Assembly (NCBI RefSeq): GCF_042666505.1
Contig: NZ_JBHTDN010000001.1
Coordinates: 372,001-436,000, forward strand
Length of the DNA: 64,000 nt
Direction: 5' to 3'
From: Parapedobacter sp042666505
GTDB taxonomy: Bacteria > Bacteroidota > Bacteroidia > Sphingobacteriales > Sphingobacteriaceae
Both the position numbers and the translations under genes were made by a program. This document shows, piece after piece, positions 36,294 through 45,653 of this stretch (positions within the stretch are counted from its first letter, which is position 1; each line of letters opens with the position of its first letter). The notes beneath the pieces were generated by a model. That model searched no databases. It had not been told where the DNA came from and saw nothing but the letters and a program-made list of their open reading frames with translations.

Positions 36294-37157
36294 TTATCCA
36301 TGGGCTTTTATCCAATTCAGCACGCTATTCAACGCCTGTACCGCTGCAGTCGGATCCCCAAGAAAGTCGTGTCCCGCTCCCGTAAGCGTGATTAATTGTA
36401 CGGTTTTTCCGCGGTTTTGCAACACGGATGCAAGGGAGGTGGATAGTGCATATGGCACGGTGGTATCTGCCGTGCCGTGGATCAATAAGGTGGGAATGGC
36501 ATCATCTGCGTAGGTAAGGGGACTGGCAGCGGCAAACCGTGGGGAATAGGGGATTTCCAGGGATGCGCCTACCATTGCTTCGATGGGGGCTCTCAAGGGG
36601 CTGGCGGCTGCAGCATCCAGAAATTCGTCGGGAAATGCGGTAGGGCCTGCCGCGGAAATAACCGAATTAATTCCGGTATTCTGCCCAAAGTGATAGGCAT
36701 AAAGCAACGCCATGTGGGCACCTGCGCTAACACCCAGCAGTTGATAGCCGTCTGTCCGGATACCCCAATCCCGCGCATGCGCATTAACGGATGCTAACGC
36801 CAATCCGACGTCTTCCATCAAACCTTCAAAATGGTGATTGTCAGACGCGAATCGATAATTTATGCTGACCGAGCCAATTTGGTTTTCCAATAGAAATTGT
36901 TGCAAGCCACTTAAGTCTTCCTTATCTCCACTTATCCACGCCCCACCGTGGATCAAGATGACAATGGGGGTTTCCGTATCGCGTCCTTCGGGCAAAGTCA
37001 CCGCCATGCGCTGCCTGTCATCCGGTCCATAGGCGACACTCGTTTCGACGAGCTGTTCCAGGGCAGGCGGTGCTTCCACAGAATCTTTGACACAGGATGT
37101 GCTTAGGACCGTCATAAGAACGAAAGGCAGCAATAGAAAGATGCGGTTTGTTTTCAT
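36294..37157 (-). CDS. Alpha/beta-hydrolase (BD-FAE/esterase-like) lipoprotein
   Basis: A 287-residue exported hydrolase with lipobox STSC (Cys22). The oxyanion motif is HGGAW, the nucleophile Ser is in LLGVSAGAH, the acid is probably Asp in HGTADTTVPY and the base is His in GAGHDF. This is the layout of carboxylesterases and acetyl-xylan-esterase-like enzymes. It probably de-esterifies a glycan or small ester in the periplasm. It is first gene of a two-gene unit with the FG-GAP protein. Confidence 0.88.
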   Translation of the reverse strand: MKTNRIFLLLPFVLMTVLSTSCVKDSVEAPPALEQLVETSVAYGPDDRQRMAVTLPEGRDTETPIVILIHGGAWISGDKEDLSGLQQFLLENQIGSVSINYRFASDNHHFEGLMEDVGLALASVNAHARDWGIRTDGYQLLGVSAGAHMALLYAYHFGQNTGINSVISAAGPTAFPDEFLDAAAASPLRAPIEAMVGASLEIPYSPRFAAASPLTYADDAIPTLLIHGTADTTVPYALSTSLASVLQNRGKTVQLITLTGAGHDFLGDPTAAVQALNSVLNWIKAHG

Positions 37158-37192
37158 GTCACGAATTTAGTAAAATTGTGGAGGTAATCACC

Positions 37193-37678
37193 ATGAAACA
37201 AAGTGCCGGCATTCTGTTGTTCCGCCGAAAAAGTCCGGATCCCCAATTTTTCCTCGTGCATCCGGGAGGCCCTTTTTTTGCTAAGAAGGACAACGGCGCA
37301 TGGACCATTCCCAAAGGTGAGATCGTTCCCGCTGAGAACCCGTTGGATACGGCTATCCGAGAATTCGAAGAGGAGACGGGGCTGCGTCTCTCCGGTCCCT
37401 TCATTCCGTTGGACGCGATCGTTCAAAAGGGGGGCAAGCACGTGTTTTGCTGGGCAGTGGAAGGGGACCTGGATCCCAAGAAGGTGGTAAGCAACACCTT
37501 CGAGTTAGAGTGGCCCCCACGTTCCGGTAAGCGGCTTTCATTCCCCGAGATCGACAAATCGGGATGGTTTACTCTCGCAGAAGCTAAGCAGTTAATCAAT
37601 GAACGGCAAATCCCGCTGCTTGAGCGACTCATGGAATTGCTGGATGGGCAAGGTGTCTCCCAAAAGCGCCGTCAGTAG
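37193..37678 (+). CDS. Nudix hydrolase
   Basis: A 161-residue cytoplasmic Nudix protein with the complete box GEIVPAENPLDTAIREFEEETG and the N-terminal SAGILLFRR. It hydrolyses nucleoside-diphosphate-linked substrates; specificity cannot be told. GGAGGT lies just upstream of ATG 37193, a rare clear Shine-Dalgarno in this window. The earlier in-frame start (37148) lies inside the divergent hydrolase gene. Confidence 0.92.
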   Translation: MKQSAGILLFRRKSPDPQFFLVHPGGPFFAKKDNGAWTIPKGEIVPAENPLDTAIREFEEETGLRLSGPFIPLDAIVQKGGKHVFCWAVEGDLDPKKVVSNTFELEWPPRSGKRLSFPEIDKSGWFTLAEAKQLINERQIPLLERLMELLDGQGVSQKRRQ

Positions 37679-37755
37679 ATGCGGGATATTTAAAAAAAAG
37701 AGTAATTTAGCCCGTAAGAAAGATAAAGTTAAGTTCGGTAACTAACGTTTAAGAT

Positions 37756-38544
37756 ATGCGGAGAGGTTTGTTGACTTTGGTATATACAAGTTTGATGGTT
37801 TTAAGTGCCTTCGCGCAGGGTCAGACAGATCGGGCTAAATATGAGCTCATCAGGGAAACCATAAATTTTTTAGCAACGGATAAAGCCGTTTCACCGGATA
37901 CCAGTTTCAGGATATCCTGCGAAACGTTGGACTACGATTGCTTCAGCCAACAGTTATCCAGCAACCCCGTCAACGGCATTGAGCGGTGGTATAACGCTTG
38001 GCGGTCCATGAAAGCAACCGATGAGGCAGGGTTGGTTACATTACGTAACCAAATATTTGCCGATATATTCGAGCGGCCGGGAAAGGGCTATCGAAAACAG
38101 CTTTCGGGTTATGGCACCTACGTCGCGCGTACCGAAAGCTTGGTACATCCATCTGCGGAAGAAACCCCTATGGAACAAATCGTTGCCGACACCACCCCGG
38201 AATCCGGTGATACTTCGGAAGGATCACAAGTGATTTACCCTGAGCAGCTCACTAATCAAAATGATAACCCAGAAAAAGAAGACCCCATGATTGCTTACCT
38301 CGCCCTCACCATTGGCATCATCGCATTAATCGCTGCTGCCTTGCCCTTGTTTAAGAAAAAGGAACCGCAGATACCGGTAGATTTTCAAGCCGTTCAGGAG
38401 CGCTTGGATGAATTAGTGGTGCGGATGAGGCGCCTTGAGCAGAAAATAGGTGACAGCCAAATTAAAGACGAGGCGATCACCAGTCTAACCGAAATCATGG
38501 AATCCGTGGAGAAGCGGGTGGTGGAATTGGAAGGTCGTAGCTAA
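37756..38544 (+). CDS. Envelope protein: signal peptide, TM helix and coiled coil, unknown function
   Basis: I do not recognise this 262-residue protein. It has a signal peptide (ending SAFAQ), a ~130-residue extracytoplasmic domain with two Cys (ISCETLDYDCF), an acidic low-complexity linker, one membrane helix (MIAYLALTIGIIALIAAALPLF near 180-200) and a cytoplasmic coiled coil (VQERLDELVVRMRRLEQKI). Its last 50 bp overlap the 3' end of the convergent CBM9 gene. A TAATTTAG element at 37703 could be its -7 box. Confidence 0.72.
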   Translation: MRRGLLTLVYTSLMVLSAFAQGQTDRAKYELIRETINFLATDKAVSPDTSFRISCETLDYDCFSQQLSSNPVNGIERWYNAWRSMKATDEAGLVTLRNQIFADIFERPGKGYRKQLSGYGTYVARTESLVHPSAEETPMEQIVADTTPESGDTSEGSQVIYPEQLTNQNDNPEKEDPMIAYLALTIGIIALIAAALPLFKKKEPQIPVDFQAVQERLDELVVRMRRLEQKIGDSQIKDEAITSLTEIMESVEKRVVELEGRS

Positions 38545-39259
38545 CTTCGCCGAACGACGACGGAATATGGAAGTCGGGATCTGCGACATCCGGATCCACC
38601 CAGGTAATCCACTGTATGGTTGTATCCCCTTGATTTTTGGTGCTGTATTCTCCGCGATAGGCGCCCATAAAGAAAAATGAGCGGGTACCGCGCTGCTTCA
38701 CGATACCCAATTCATTTAATTTGGAAAAAGGAATTTTGCCTTCCACGACATACCCGCGGTCATTTCTGACGCCGATCACGTCCAGATCCGGAAAGTCCCA
38801 CGCGTTGTCGAACTGGCGGTAAAAGGACGCGCGATAGTCCAATACACGACCGTCTGGCCCCATTTCGAAACAATAGTAATCAGCTAGGCCCTTATCTCCG
38901 GCAAAAAATAATTCCACCCGATCACCGCTTGCAACGGCCTGTTCGCTTTCGACGGGAACAACCACAATTTGTTTATCGGCCACGTCAAAAGCAAAATAGA
39001 AATAACTGCTATCAGATTGAACCCAAAGAGTCGTTTCGTTATCCGGTCCTTCATCCCAGGGTTTGACAAATCCCCGCACGACGTTTGCGTTCTCCCACTC
39101 ACCGTCCGTCAGCTTGCCGTCAATCGTTACCGCGACCGGGTTGGCCTTCAGCGCGAGGTGGCTCCCTTGAGGGGCGTCCATACACCCCTTGAAAAGCAGT
39201 TCCAGAATCAGCACACTCGCGATGACAACAACCATTCGGTTCATTCTGTTAGGTTCCAT
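38495..39259 (-). CDS. CBM9-domain carbohydrate-binding lipoprotein
   Basis: A 254-residue lipoprotein (Cys near residue 26, LFKGC) with one CBM9-like domain: VTIDGKLTDGEWENA, DSSYFYFAFDVADK, SGDRVELFF and YVVEGKIPFSKL. It binds terminal sugars, probably at the cell surface. Last gene of locus 2, 13 bp after the DUF4838-like gene. Its 3' end overlaps the convergent envelope-protein gene by 50 bp. Confidence 0.85.
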   Translation of the reverse strand: MEPNRMNRMVVVIASVLILELLFKGCMDAPQGSHLALKANPVAVTIDGKLTDGEWENANVVRGFVKPWDEGPDNETTLWVQSDSSYFYFAFDVADKQIVVVPVESEQAVASGDRVELFFAGDKGLADYYCFEMGPDGRVLDYRASFYRQFDNAWDFPDLDVIGVRNDRGYVVEGKIPFSKLNELGIVKQRGTRSFFFMGAYRGEYSTKNQGDTTIQWITWVDPDVADPDFHIPSSFGEVSYDLPIPPPASPRIP

Positions 39260-39272
39260 AATTCCTTAAATT

Positions 39273-40379
39273 TTATCCTTGATAGTTCAATAGTCCATTG
39301 CCATATTCTTTGATAAACGACAAATCTTTATGCGCTTTTTCATACGCGCCGTCGATATACACCGCAAAGGTAGTAATATGACGGATTCCCATCTTGGCAT
39401 AAGTATCGATATCCGATAAAAACACATCCCTATTCCAGGGCAGTTTTACCGCTGGTTTTTTCCAATCGCTGAATAAGGACACATCTAGCCAGTATTCCAA
39501 TACCTGCGCCGTATCTTTTGGGAATACAGAAAGATTGGCCGCCAGATGGTCGATATATTCCCCGTGTGTGATGGTCATTCCTTCCCGTTTCGCATTCCGA
39601 TCCGCCAACGGCCGGCTCCAACTCCGGAAAAAGGGTGCGTATTCCAGGAAAATACCCGGTTCGGGCTTGATAGCTTTCGGCGCTTTCATGGTGCTTTGGT
39701 AGGCAAGGTGTGCCAGTGAATTGCGCGGGTCAAGTTCTTTCAATTCGCGTACGATCCGATTTTCGATGACCAGTGCCTGATCGCTATCTTCCCATTCTTT
39801 GCAGTCCGGGCAATGGCATTTTTTTCCGCCATCATCCAGCCAGAAGTAGTAACGGCCTGTCGTTGGCTGTTGTTTCAGCGCTCGTTCACGCGCATTTCTG
39901 GCGATGATTTCAAGCGCTTCGGTCGAAGAAGGGCAGCAGTTAAAATCATCTGTTCGATTGCCTTTTTCATCCATACGGAATAACTCAGGTTGTCGGGCGA
40001 ATAGCGACCGGGGCAACAGTTCCGCCATGGCATGCTGTTCGTATTCCACGGCGATGTTAAAGCCTTGGCAATCCAGCAGAAATTTTTTGAAAGCTGCCGA
40101 CTGCATGTTGGTGTCGGAGGTATGCACGCTCAGGGTGGTCAGACCTGCTTGACTGGCCAGCATCGGCCAGTCAAGCGACGTGATGTCTTCCCAAGCTAAA
40201 ATGGCACCCCGCGTCTGAAAAAAATGTTCGTTTCCGGTAGGAGCGGGAGGGATGCTATCGTGGTCACCGGACGACGAACCATTCACACGTTTTCCACAGG
40301 ACACTAAAGGAGCTACTACTAACGCCGTAGAGAATAAACCTACGTTCTTTATAAAATTTCTTCTTGAATCAACTTTCAT
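39273..40379 (-). CDS. DUF4838-like exported protein (glycoside-hydrolase-related)
   Basis: A 368-residue protein with a Tat-like N-terminus (SRRNFIKN) and lipobox-type VSCG. The body resembles DUF4838 proteins, TIM-barrel-like and found in polysaccharide loci: WLDDGGKKCHCPDCKEW with paired Cys, FNCCPSS, YLAYQ-like SLAHLAYQSTMKAP and VLEYWLDVSLFSDW. The Cys pairs could bind metal or form disulfides. It probably acts on the glycan imported by the adjacent SusC/SusD; activity is unproven. Confidence 0.7.
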   Translation of the reverse strand: MKVDSRRNFIKNVGLFSTALVVAPLVSCGKRVNGSSSGDHDSIPPAPTGNEHFFQTRGAILAWEDITSLDWPMLASQAGLTTLSVHTSDTNMQSAAFKKFLLDCQGFNIAVEYEQHAMAELLPRSLFARQPELFRMDEKGNRTDDFNCCPSSTEALEIIARNARERALKQQPTTGRYYFWLDDGGKKCHCPDCKEWEDSDQALVIENRIVRELKELDPRNSLAHLAYQSTMKAPKAIKPEPGIFLEYAPFFRSWSRPLADRNAKREGMTITHGEYIDHLAANLSVFPKDTAQVLEYWLDVSLFSDWKKPAVKLPWNRDVFLSDIDTYAKMGIRHITTFAVYIDGAYEKAHKDLSFIKEYGNGLLNYQG

Positions 40380-40415
40380 CTTATTATGTGCTTATTATTA
40401 ATGTTTTTATGACGA

Positions 40416-42125
40416 TTACCACCCGGGATTTTGAACCATATTGGGGTTCTTGTCCAATTCTGATTGCGGAATTGGAAATAGGTAGTGTTTTCGCTCATCG
40501 AATATGCGTGTTTGGTGGACGGGATAGGTGAACGTCCCGTTAGCATCCACAACCAATTTGTGAACCGGTCCATTATCGACGGTGGCGGCTATCTTCCATC
40601 TTCTTACGTCCCAGAAGCGATGATCTTCAAAAGCCAGTTCAATCCGTCGCTCGTGCCGTATGCGGGCCCGCATTTCGTCCTTTGACAGCCCTATGGGTAA
40701 GTCCGGCATATCGGATCGATTGCGTATGGTATTGATTGCCTGATAAACCGCTGCCGTAGGACCTTCGGACTCATTGAGTGCTTCGGCATAATTCAAATAA
40801 AGCTCGGCAAGGCGGATAATGGCAAAACGTCTGTAGGTGTTCCCTGCATCGGTAAAAAGATTGTGGCTCTCCAATAGGTATTTTCGGACAAAATAATTGA
40901 CCCGTTGAATGGCACCGATCGTTACGTTGTCTGCTCCACCCGGCGCAATGTTTACGGCCCTTCCCTGCCACATGGCACCATGATATAGAATGCTCTGGTA
41001 AAAGCGCGGGTCCCGGTTCACAAATGGATTTTGTGGGTCATAGCCCGCATTGGGGTTTACGATCTGTTCGCCCGTCGGTGAATAACCAAGTACGGGCAGT
41101 TCCCCGTTCTCCATCTCGTAGGCATCAACCATTTCCTGTAGGGGACTATTGACATACCAACCACCATAGCCAATTGGCGAATTGTAATAATCCCAGCCGT
41201 AGCTCGTGATATCTCCTGAGCTTTTGGACCAGATGACCTCCGGGTTGTTAAGTTCCAGAAATATGCGCTCATAGGCCCGACGTCCACCGGAAGCCGTAAG
41301 CGACAATGCATAGCCGTTGCTTTCGGCATACTCGAGCGCTTCCTTTGACGCTGTCGCAGCGGCCGACCAACGTCCCGGATCGGCGGTAGGATTCCAAAGT
41401 TCGCTGGCAAAAAACAACGATAACCTCGACAGCAAAGCGCGGGCTATGGTTGCAGAAAAGCGGCCATACTGACTATCGTCATGTTTTGCTGGCAACAATT
41501 GGATTGCCTGATTGAGGTCTGCCTGTATGAACGCTACCGTCTCTTCCGGAGTGCTGCGCGAAAGGTGGACGCTTTCCCGCAGTTCAGGTTCCAAGGGTTT
41601 GTCTATCAGCGGTACTCCACCCCACATCTTAAAGAGTTCAAAATAGTAGAACCCCCGCAATCCATAGGCTTCTCCAAGCAACCGTTCCTTCCTTCCGGAC
41701 GCACTACTGCTCACCTCGTTGGGGATTTTATCGTAGTTTGCAAGAAATACATTGATTCGCCGGATGGCGGCATAATAATCAAACCATAGGTGTTGTAACG
41801 GAAAAACCACGGCATTCCAATTACCGTTATTGAAATCGTAAGGTGTGCCTACCACAAATGAACTTTGCTGAAAGCCGATCTCGTCTGTACCGCCGCCCAA
41901 CATGTAGTCCGATATCTTATCTACCGACTGGCGTTGAAAGTCGGGCAATGCGCCATAAGCATTGTTCAAAAATGCTTCCGCATTCTCCAAGTTGGTAAAC
42001 ACCTCTTCCACACTGATGAAGTCGCTCGGTGTTCTTTCCAGATATTCCTTACTGCATGCATTGAATAGGCATACCGTGCCTAATGTGTATATTGCAATCG
42101 CTAAACTTCGCAAGAACTTTTTCAT
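40416..42125 (-). CDS. SusD-like glycan-binding outer-membrane lipoprotein
   Basis: A 569-residue SusD/RagB protein with lipobox FNAC near residue 24 followed by SKEYLERTPSDF. It has the helical family motifs RLAELYLNYAEALNE, IRHERRIELAFEDHRFWDVRRWKIA and LFPIPQSELDKNPNMVQNPGW. It pairs with the STN-type SusC whose stop is 4 bp upstream. Confidence 0.96.
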   Translation of the reverse strand: MKKFLRSLAIAIYTLGTVCLFNACSKEYLERTPSDFISVEEVFTNLENAEAFLNNAYGALPDFQRQSVDKISDYMLGGGTDEIGFQQSSFVVGTPYDFNNGNWNAVVFPLQHLWFDYYAAIRRINVFLANYDKIPNEVSSSASGRKERLLGEAYGLRGFYYFELFKMWGGVPLIDKPLEPELRESVHLSRSTPEETVAFIQADLNQAIQLLPAKHDDSQYGRFSATIARALLSRLSLFFASELWNPTADPGRWSAAATASKEALEYAESNGYALSLTASGGRRAYERIFLELNNPEVIWSKSSGDITSYGWDYYNSPIGYGGWYVNSPLQEMVDAYEMENGELPVLGYSPTGEQIVNPNAGYDPQNPFVNRDPRFYQSILYHGAMWQGRAVNIAPGGADNVTIGAIQRVNYFVRKYLLESHNLFTDAGNTYRRFAIIRLAELYLNYAEALNESEGPTAAVYQAINTIRNRSDMPDLPIGLSKDEMRARIRHERRIELAFEDHRFWDVRRWKIAATVDNGPVHKLVVDANGTFTYPVHQTRIFDERKHYLFPIPQSELDKNPNMVQNPGW

Positions 42126-42129
42126 TTTT

Positions 42130-45100
42130 TTAAAGTCTGATGTTAATCCCGAAATTGATGATACGTTGGATCGGATACACGATGTATCCTTCCGGAGATT
42201 CGGGATCCCGGTCTTTTAACCATAGGGTGTCCCATACCGCTAAATTTTGGGCGTTTACGTATAACCGGGAATAGCTGATTTTCAAGGGCGTTAATAAGCG
42301 CGCCGAAAACTCATACCCCAGTTCCGCATTTCTGATTTTTAGGTAATCAGCCTTTTGCACAAATTGGTCTGACAATACGGTATTGTTGTTGGAGGCGCTG
42401 GCCACGGGCATTAGTGCGTGGTCTTGGTTTTCGGGCGTCCACCGGCGAAGATTGAGCAAGCTTCCGGGGTATCCGTAAACATATGTGGTTCTTCCTCGTG
42501 CGCCATTGAGCAGTATGCTCGCGTCAAACCTTGCAAAAGAGGCACCCATGGAAAGTCCCCCGATGTAACGCGGTATGCTTTGCGTACGCACCGGTATCCG
42601 GTCAAACGCATTGATTACGCCATCCTGATTTATATCTGCATATTTGATGTCACCCGGTATCACCTTATTGGCAAAGCTTTGCGTCGGACTGTTGGCAATA
42701 TCCTGTTCATTGCGGAAAAAGCCAAGCGACCGGTATCCCAGGTTATATCCGATTTCGTATCCGCGCAGGTCCTGGTAATCGAATGCTGGATTGGGCTGGT
42801 CGTTTTCCAGCACTTTGTTGCGGGCATAGGTAAGCTGGAGATTGGTGAACATACTGAATTTTTCGCTAAGCCTTTTTTGAAAACGTATTTCTCCCTCAAA
42901 CCCACGATTCAGTACCACACCGCTGTTCCGGGGAGCCAAACCGGAAATAGCGACGAAATCAGGCACGTCGCCCGGGGGAGTCAGGATGTTATTACGTTTT
43001 TCCCTGAATACATCGAATGATAAGCCGATTTCATTTTGCCTAAAGAGTGATAGATCGAATCCGAAGTTGCTTTTTACAGCGCGTTCCCACGTAACGTAAT
43101 TATTGCCAACACGGTTTTCGTTGTATCCCGGTACGTTGACCGGCGAAACGCCGAACCGGTATCCCCCGCCGGGTGCAAAATCGGTAATGTACAGCCAGCG
43201 TTCCCCGCCAATTTTGTCGTTGCCCGCAATACCATAAGATCCCCTGAATTTCAGGTATTTTACAAAATCCCATGCGAAAAAGCGTTCGTCGCTGAGGACC
43301 CACCCTGCCGAAACCGCCGGAAAGAAACCATAACGCCTATCCGGCGGAAAATTTTCCGATCCGTTGTATCCCAGATTCAGTTCTAGGAAATACTTTGATT
43401 TAAAATCGTAGGTAAAGTGGCCGCTCACGCCCTGGTAGGCATAGGGTAGCTCGTCATTTACCATCCGCAGGGTGCGGTTCGCAAGCAATTGGCCGGTGAT
43501 GGCATGTTCCCCGAACGACTTGTTGTAATTGACCCGGAAATCAAGGTAATTATAGCGCTGGATAAAGCTTGATCCTGAAGTCGCCAATCGGGAGGCGATG
43601 GTGTGTTGCTGATAAACCGGATTGCCCGCATTGTTGTTCCCCCGGAACCAAAATGAATCGAAATCCTGCAACCTACGGGTAATCTTATTGTTGTTATTTT
43701 CAAAGCTAAAATAAATCTGCGCATCTAAGCCTTCGGTAATAAAATCAAGTTTATGCTTGGCTGCCAGCGTACCGTACATGACGTTGGTATAATCGGCATA
43801 GTAGCCGTTTTGGGTAACGAGCCCATACGGATTACTGTGATAGGGGATTTCCAAGGCACTGCCTGCCCCTAAACTCCCGTCCGGATTAAAAACAGGCTGA
43901 CTGGAGGGGTACCTCCCGGTAATATCCGAGAAAATTTCCCCGAAGCCGGGTCCGGGTCCCGTCCGGTTTTCCAGTCGCCCCGCCAAATCAATTCGGATAT
44001 TCAGCCTCGGTGTGGCATCCAAATCCACGTTCGAGCGGAAGTTATAGCGGTCAAACTTGCTCCGGACTCCGTAGTTGTCTTCAAAAATGTCCTGGTGTTT
44101 CAACAGTGTACCCTGTTTAATGTAACTGCCCGAAATAAAGTATCGCAGCCCGGCAGCGGCACTTCCCGTGATGTTCACGTTGTACTGATTTTGCAGCGAT
44201 CGATCTTTTAAAACGACATCAAACCAATTTACGTCGGGATACTGATACGGATCTGCTCCCGTACGGATAATTTCCAACACTTCATCCGTATACCTGACCG
44301 GGACATCCGAGTTCATATCCACGTCTTTAAAGTACAATGCCTGGTCGTAAGCGCCCATCATGCTCGGCAGACGGATGGGTTGTTGTATTGCCTGTTGTGC
44401 CGTGAAATTGATTTCGGGCTTTCGGTTACTGGTTCCTCTTTTGGTCGTAACGACGATTACTCCATTGGCGCCCTGAATTCCATATAGCGCAGAAGAAGCC
44501 GCGTCTTTCAAAATAGTTACCGACTCGATTTCGTTGGCATCCAGTTGATTAAAGTCTGCCTGAGCCCTGGGCAACCCATCGATGACAACCAAGGGAGCTG
44601 AATTCCCGTAAGTGCCTTTTCCGCGGATGTACAAGGTTGCCTCGTCATTGCCCGGTTGCCCGCTTTGCTGTACGGTAATTAAGCCAGGGAGCCTACCGGC
44701 CAATGCGTTACTCAGGTTGGCTACCGGACTTTGCTTTAACTCTTTGGTTTGTATCGTCGCGATAGCTCCGGTAACCGAGCGCTTGGTTTGTCGGTTATCC
44801 ATGCCGATGACTACCACTTCTTCCAAGTCGCTTACCTTGGGGATCAATGAGACATTGACCGTCTGTTGATTACCCACGGGAATCTCAGTTGCTTCGAACC
44901 CCAGTGTATTGAAGACAAGTACGTCCGTTCCCTGAATCAACGCGATCTGATAATTGCCCTCTTCGTCCGAGGTTGTGGTTGTATTCGTGCCCTTCACGGT
45001 AATAGTTACTCCCTGGATGGGGTTGTCGTCCTGATCCACGACTTTCCCCCTCACCACTCTTGGTTGTTGAAGATTGGATCGTACGTTGGCCGCCGGTCGG

Positions 45101-45474
45101 GTGATCTTATTCGACGGTTTGATGACGATGGTCTTTCCTTTTTTGGTGTAACGGAGGGGCGTAGCGGCGAATATCCGCTGTAAAGCTTCGTCCAACGGAA
45201 CATTCTTCATTTCGATCGTTACCGGATCCGCGTTTCGAATGCTCTCGTCATCATACAAAAAGTAAAAACCACTCTGGTTGGTGACCTTATCGAGCACCTG
45301 TGCCAACGGTGCGCTTTTTTCGGAAAGCGAAATGGTCTGTGCCGCGGTTCCAACGGCGAGTACCTGGAATATCGTGATTGAAAGCGAAAATACGCTTAGG
45401 TTCATTAGTAACAGGGTTTTTTTTATGCCACGCCACGGTAGGCATAAAATCTTACTCATAAAAATTTTATACAT
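42130..45474 (-). CDS. SusC-like TonB-dependent transporter with STN signalling domain
   Basis: A 1,114-residue outer-membrane importer. After a long signal region comes an STN (secretin/TonB short N-terminal) domain (~48-125; LDKVTNQSGFYFLYDDESI), then a carboxypeptidase-D-like domain (VVRGKVVDQDDNPIQGVTI), the TonB plug (LEEVVVIGMDNRQTKRSVTGAIAT cut here into its known motifs) and barrel, with PLVVIDGLP and LKDAASSALYGIQGANGVIVV. The STN domain is the part that contacts a FecR-type anti-sigma factor, and fecR/sigma genes lie directly upstream. ATG 45474 or ATG 45459 may be the start. Confidence 0.96.
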   Translation of the reverse strand: MYKIFMSKILCLPWRGIKKTLLLMNLSVFSLSITIFQVLAVGTAAQTISLSEKSAPLAQVLDKVTNQSGFYFLYDDESIRNADPVTIEMKNVPLDEALQRIFAATPLRYTKKGKTIVIKPSNKITRPAANVRSNLQQPRVVRGKVVDQDDNPIQGVTITVKGTNTTTTSDEEGNYQIALIQGTDVLVFNTLGFEATEIPVGNQQTVNVSLIPKVSDLEEVVVIGMDNRQTKRSVTGAIATIQTKELKQSPVANLSNALAGRLPGLITVQQSGQPGNDEATLYIRGKGTYGNSAPLVVIDGLPRAQADFNQLDANEIESVTILKDAASSALYGIQGANGVIVVTTKRGTSNRKPEINFTAQQAIQQPIRLPSMMGAYDQALYFKDVDMNSDVPVRYTDEVLEIIRTGADPYQYPDVNWFDVVLKDRSLQNQYNVNITGSAAAGLRYFISGSYIKQGTLLKHQDIFEDNYGVRSKFDRYNFRSNVDLDATPRLNIRIDLAGRLENRTGPGPGFGEIFSDITGRYPSSQPVFNPDGSLGAGSALEIPYHSNPYGLVTQNGYYADYTNVMYGTLAAKHKLDFITEGLDAQIYFSFENNNNKITRRLQDFDSFWFRGNNNAGNPVYQQHTIASRLATSGSSFIQRYNYLDFRVNYNKSFGEHAITGQLLANRTLRMVNDELPYAYQGVSGHFTYDFKSKYFLELNLGYNGSENFPPDRRYGFFPAVSAGWVLSDERFFAWDFVKYLKFRGSYGIAGNDKIGGERWLYITDFAPGGGYRFGVSPVNVPGYNENRVGNNYVTWERAVKSNFGFDLSLFRQNEIGLSFDVFREKRNNILTPPGDVPDFVAISGLAPRNSGVVLNRGFEGEIRFQKRLSEKFSMFTNLQLTYARNKVLENDQPNPAFDYQDLRGYEIGYNLGYRSLGFFRNEQDIANSPTQSFANKVIPGDIKYADINQDGVINAFDRIPVRTQSIPRYIGGLSMGASFARFDASILLNGARGRTTYVYGYPGSLLNLRRWTPENQDHALMPVASASNNNTVLSDQFVQKADYLKIRNAELGYEFSARLLTPLKISYSRLYVNAQNLAVWDTLWLKDRDPESPEGYIVYPIQRIINFGINIRL

Positions 45475-45653
45475 TTGTTAGTCTTTGGTTAAAACTCTCT
45501 TGAAATGAAACATGTGGGATAACCAGGGCAGTTTACGGAATCCTGATCGCAACTCAGGGTTCCGCTTTTCGGCATGCTACTACCCAGGATTCCGGCTAGG
45601 GGTGTTTTGTAGTTTTCGGTCTTCTCATTGTTTTTTGCTTACTTGGTTCATAA

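Noticed and set aside
42411..44869. ORFs opposite the STN-type susC
   Set aside because: Antisense to a clear SusC coding frame; no independent support.
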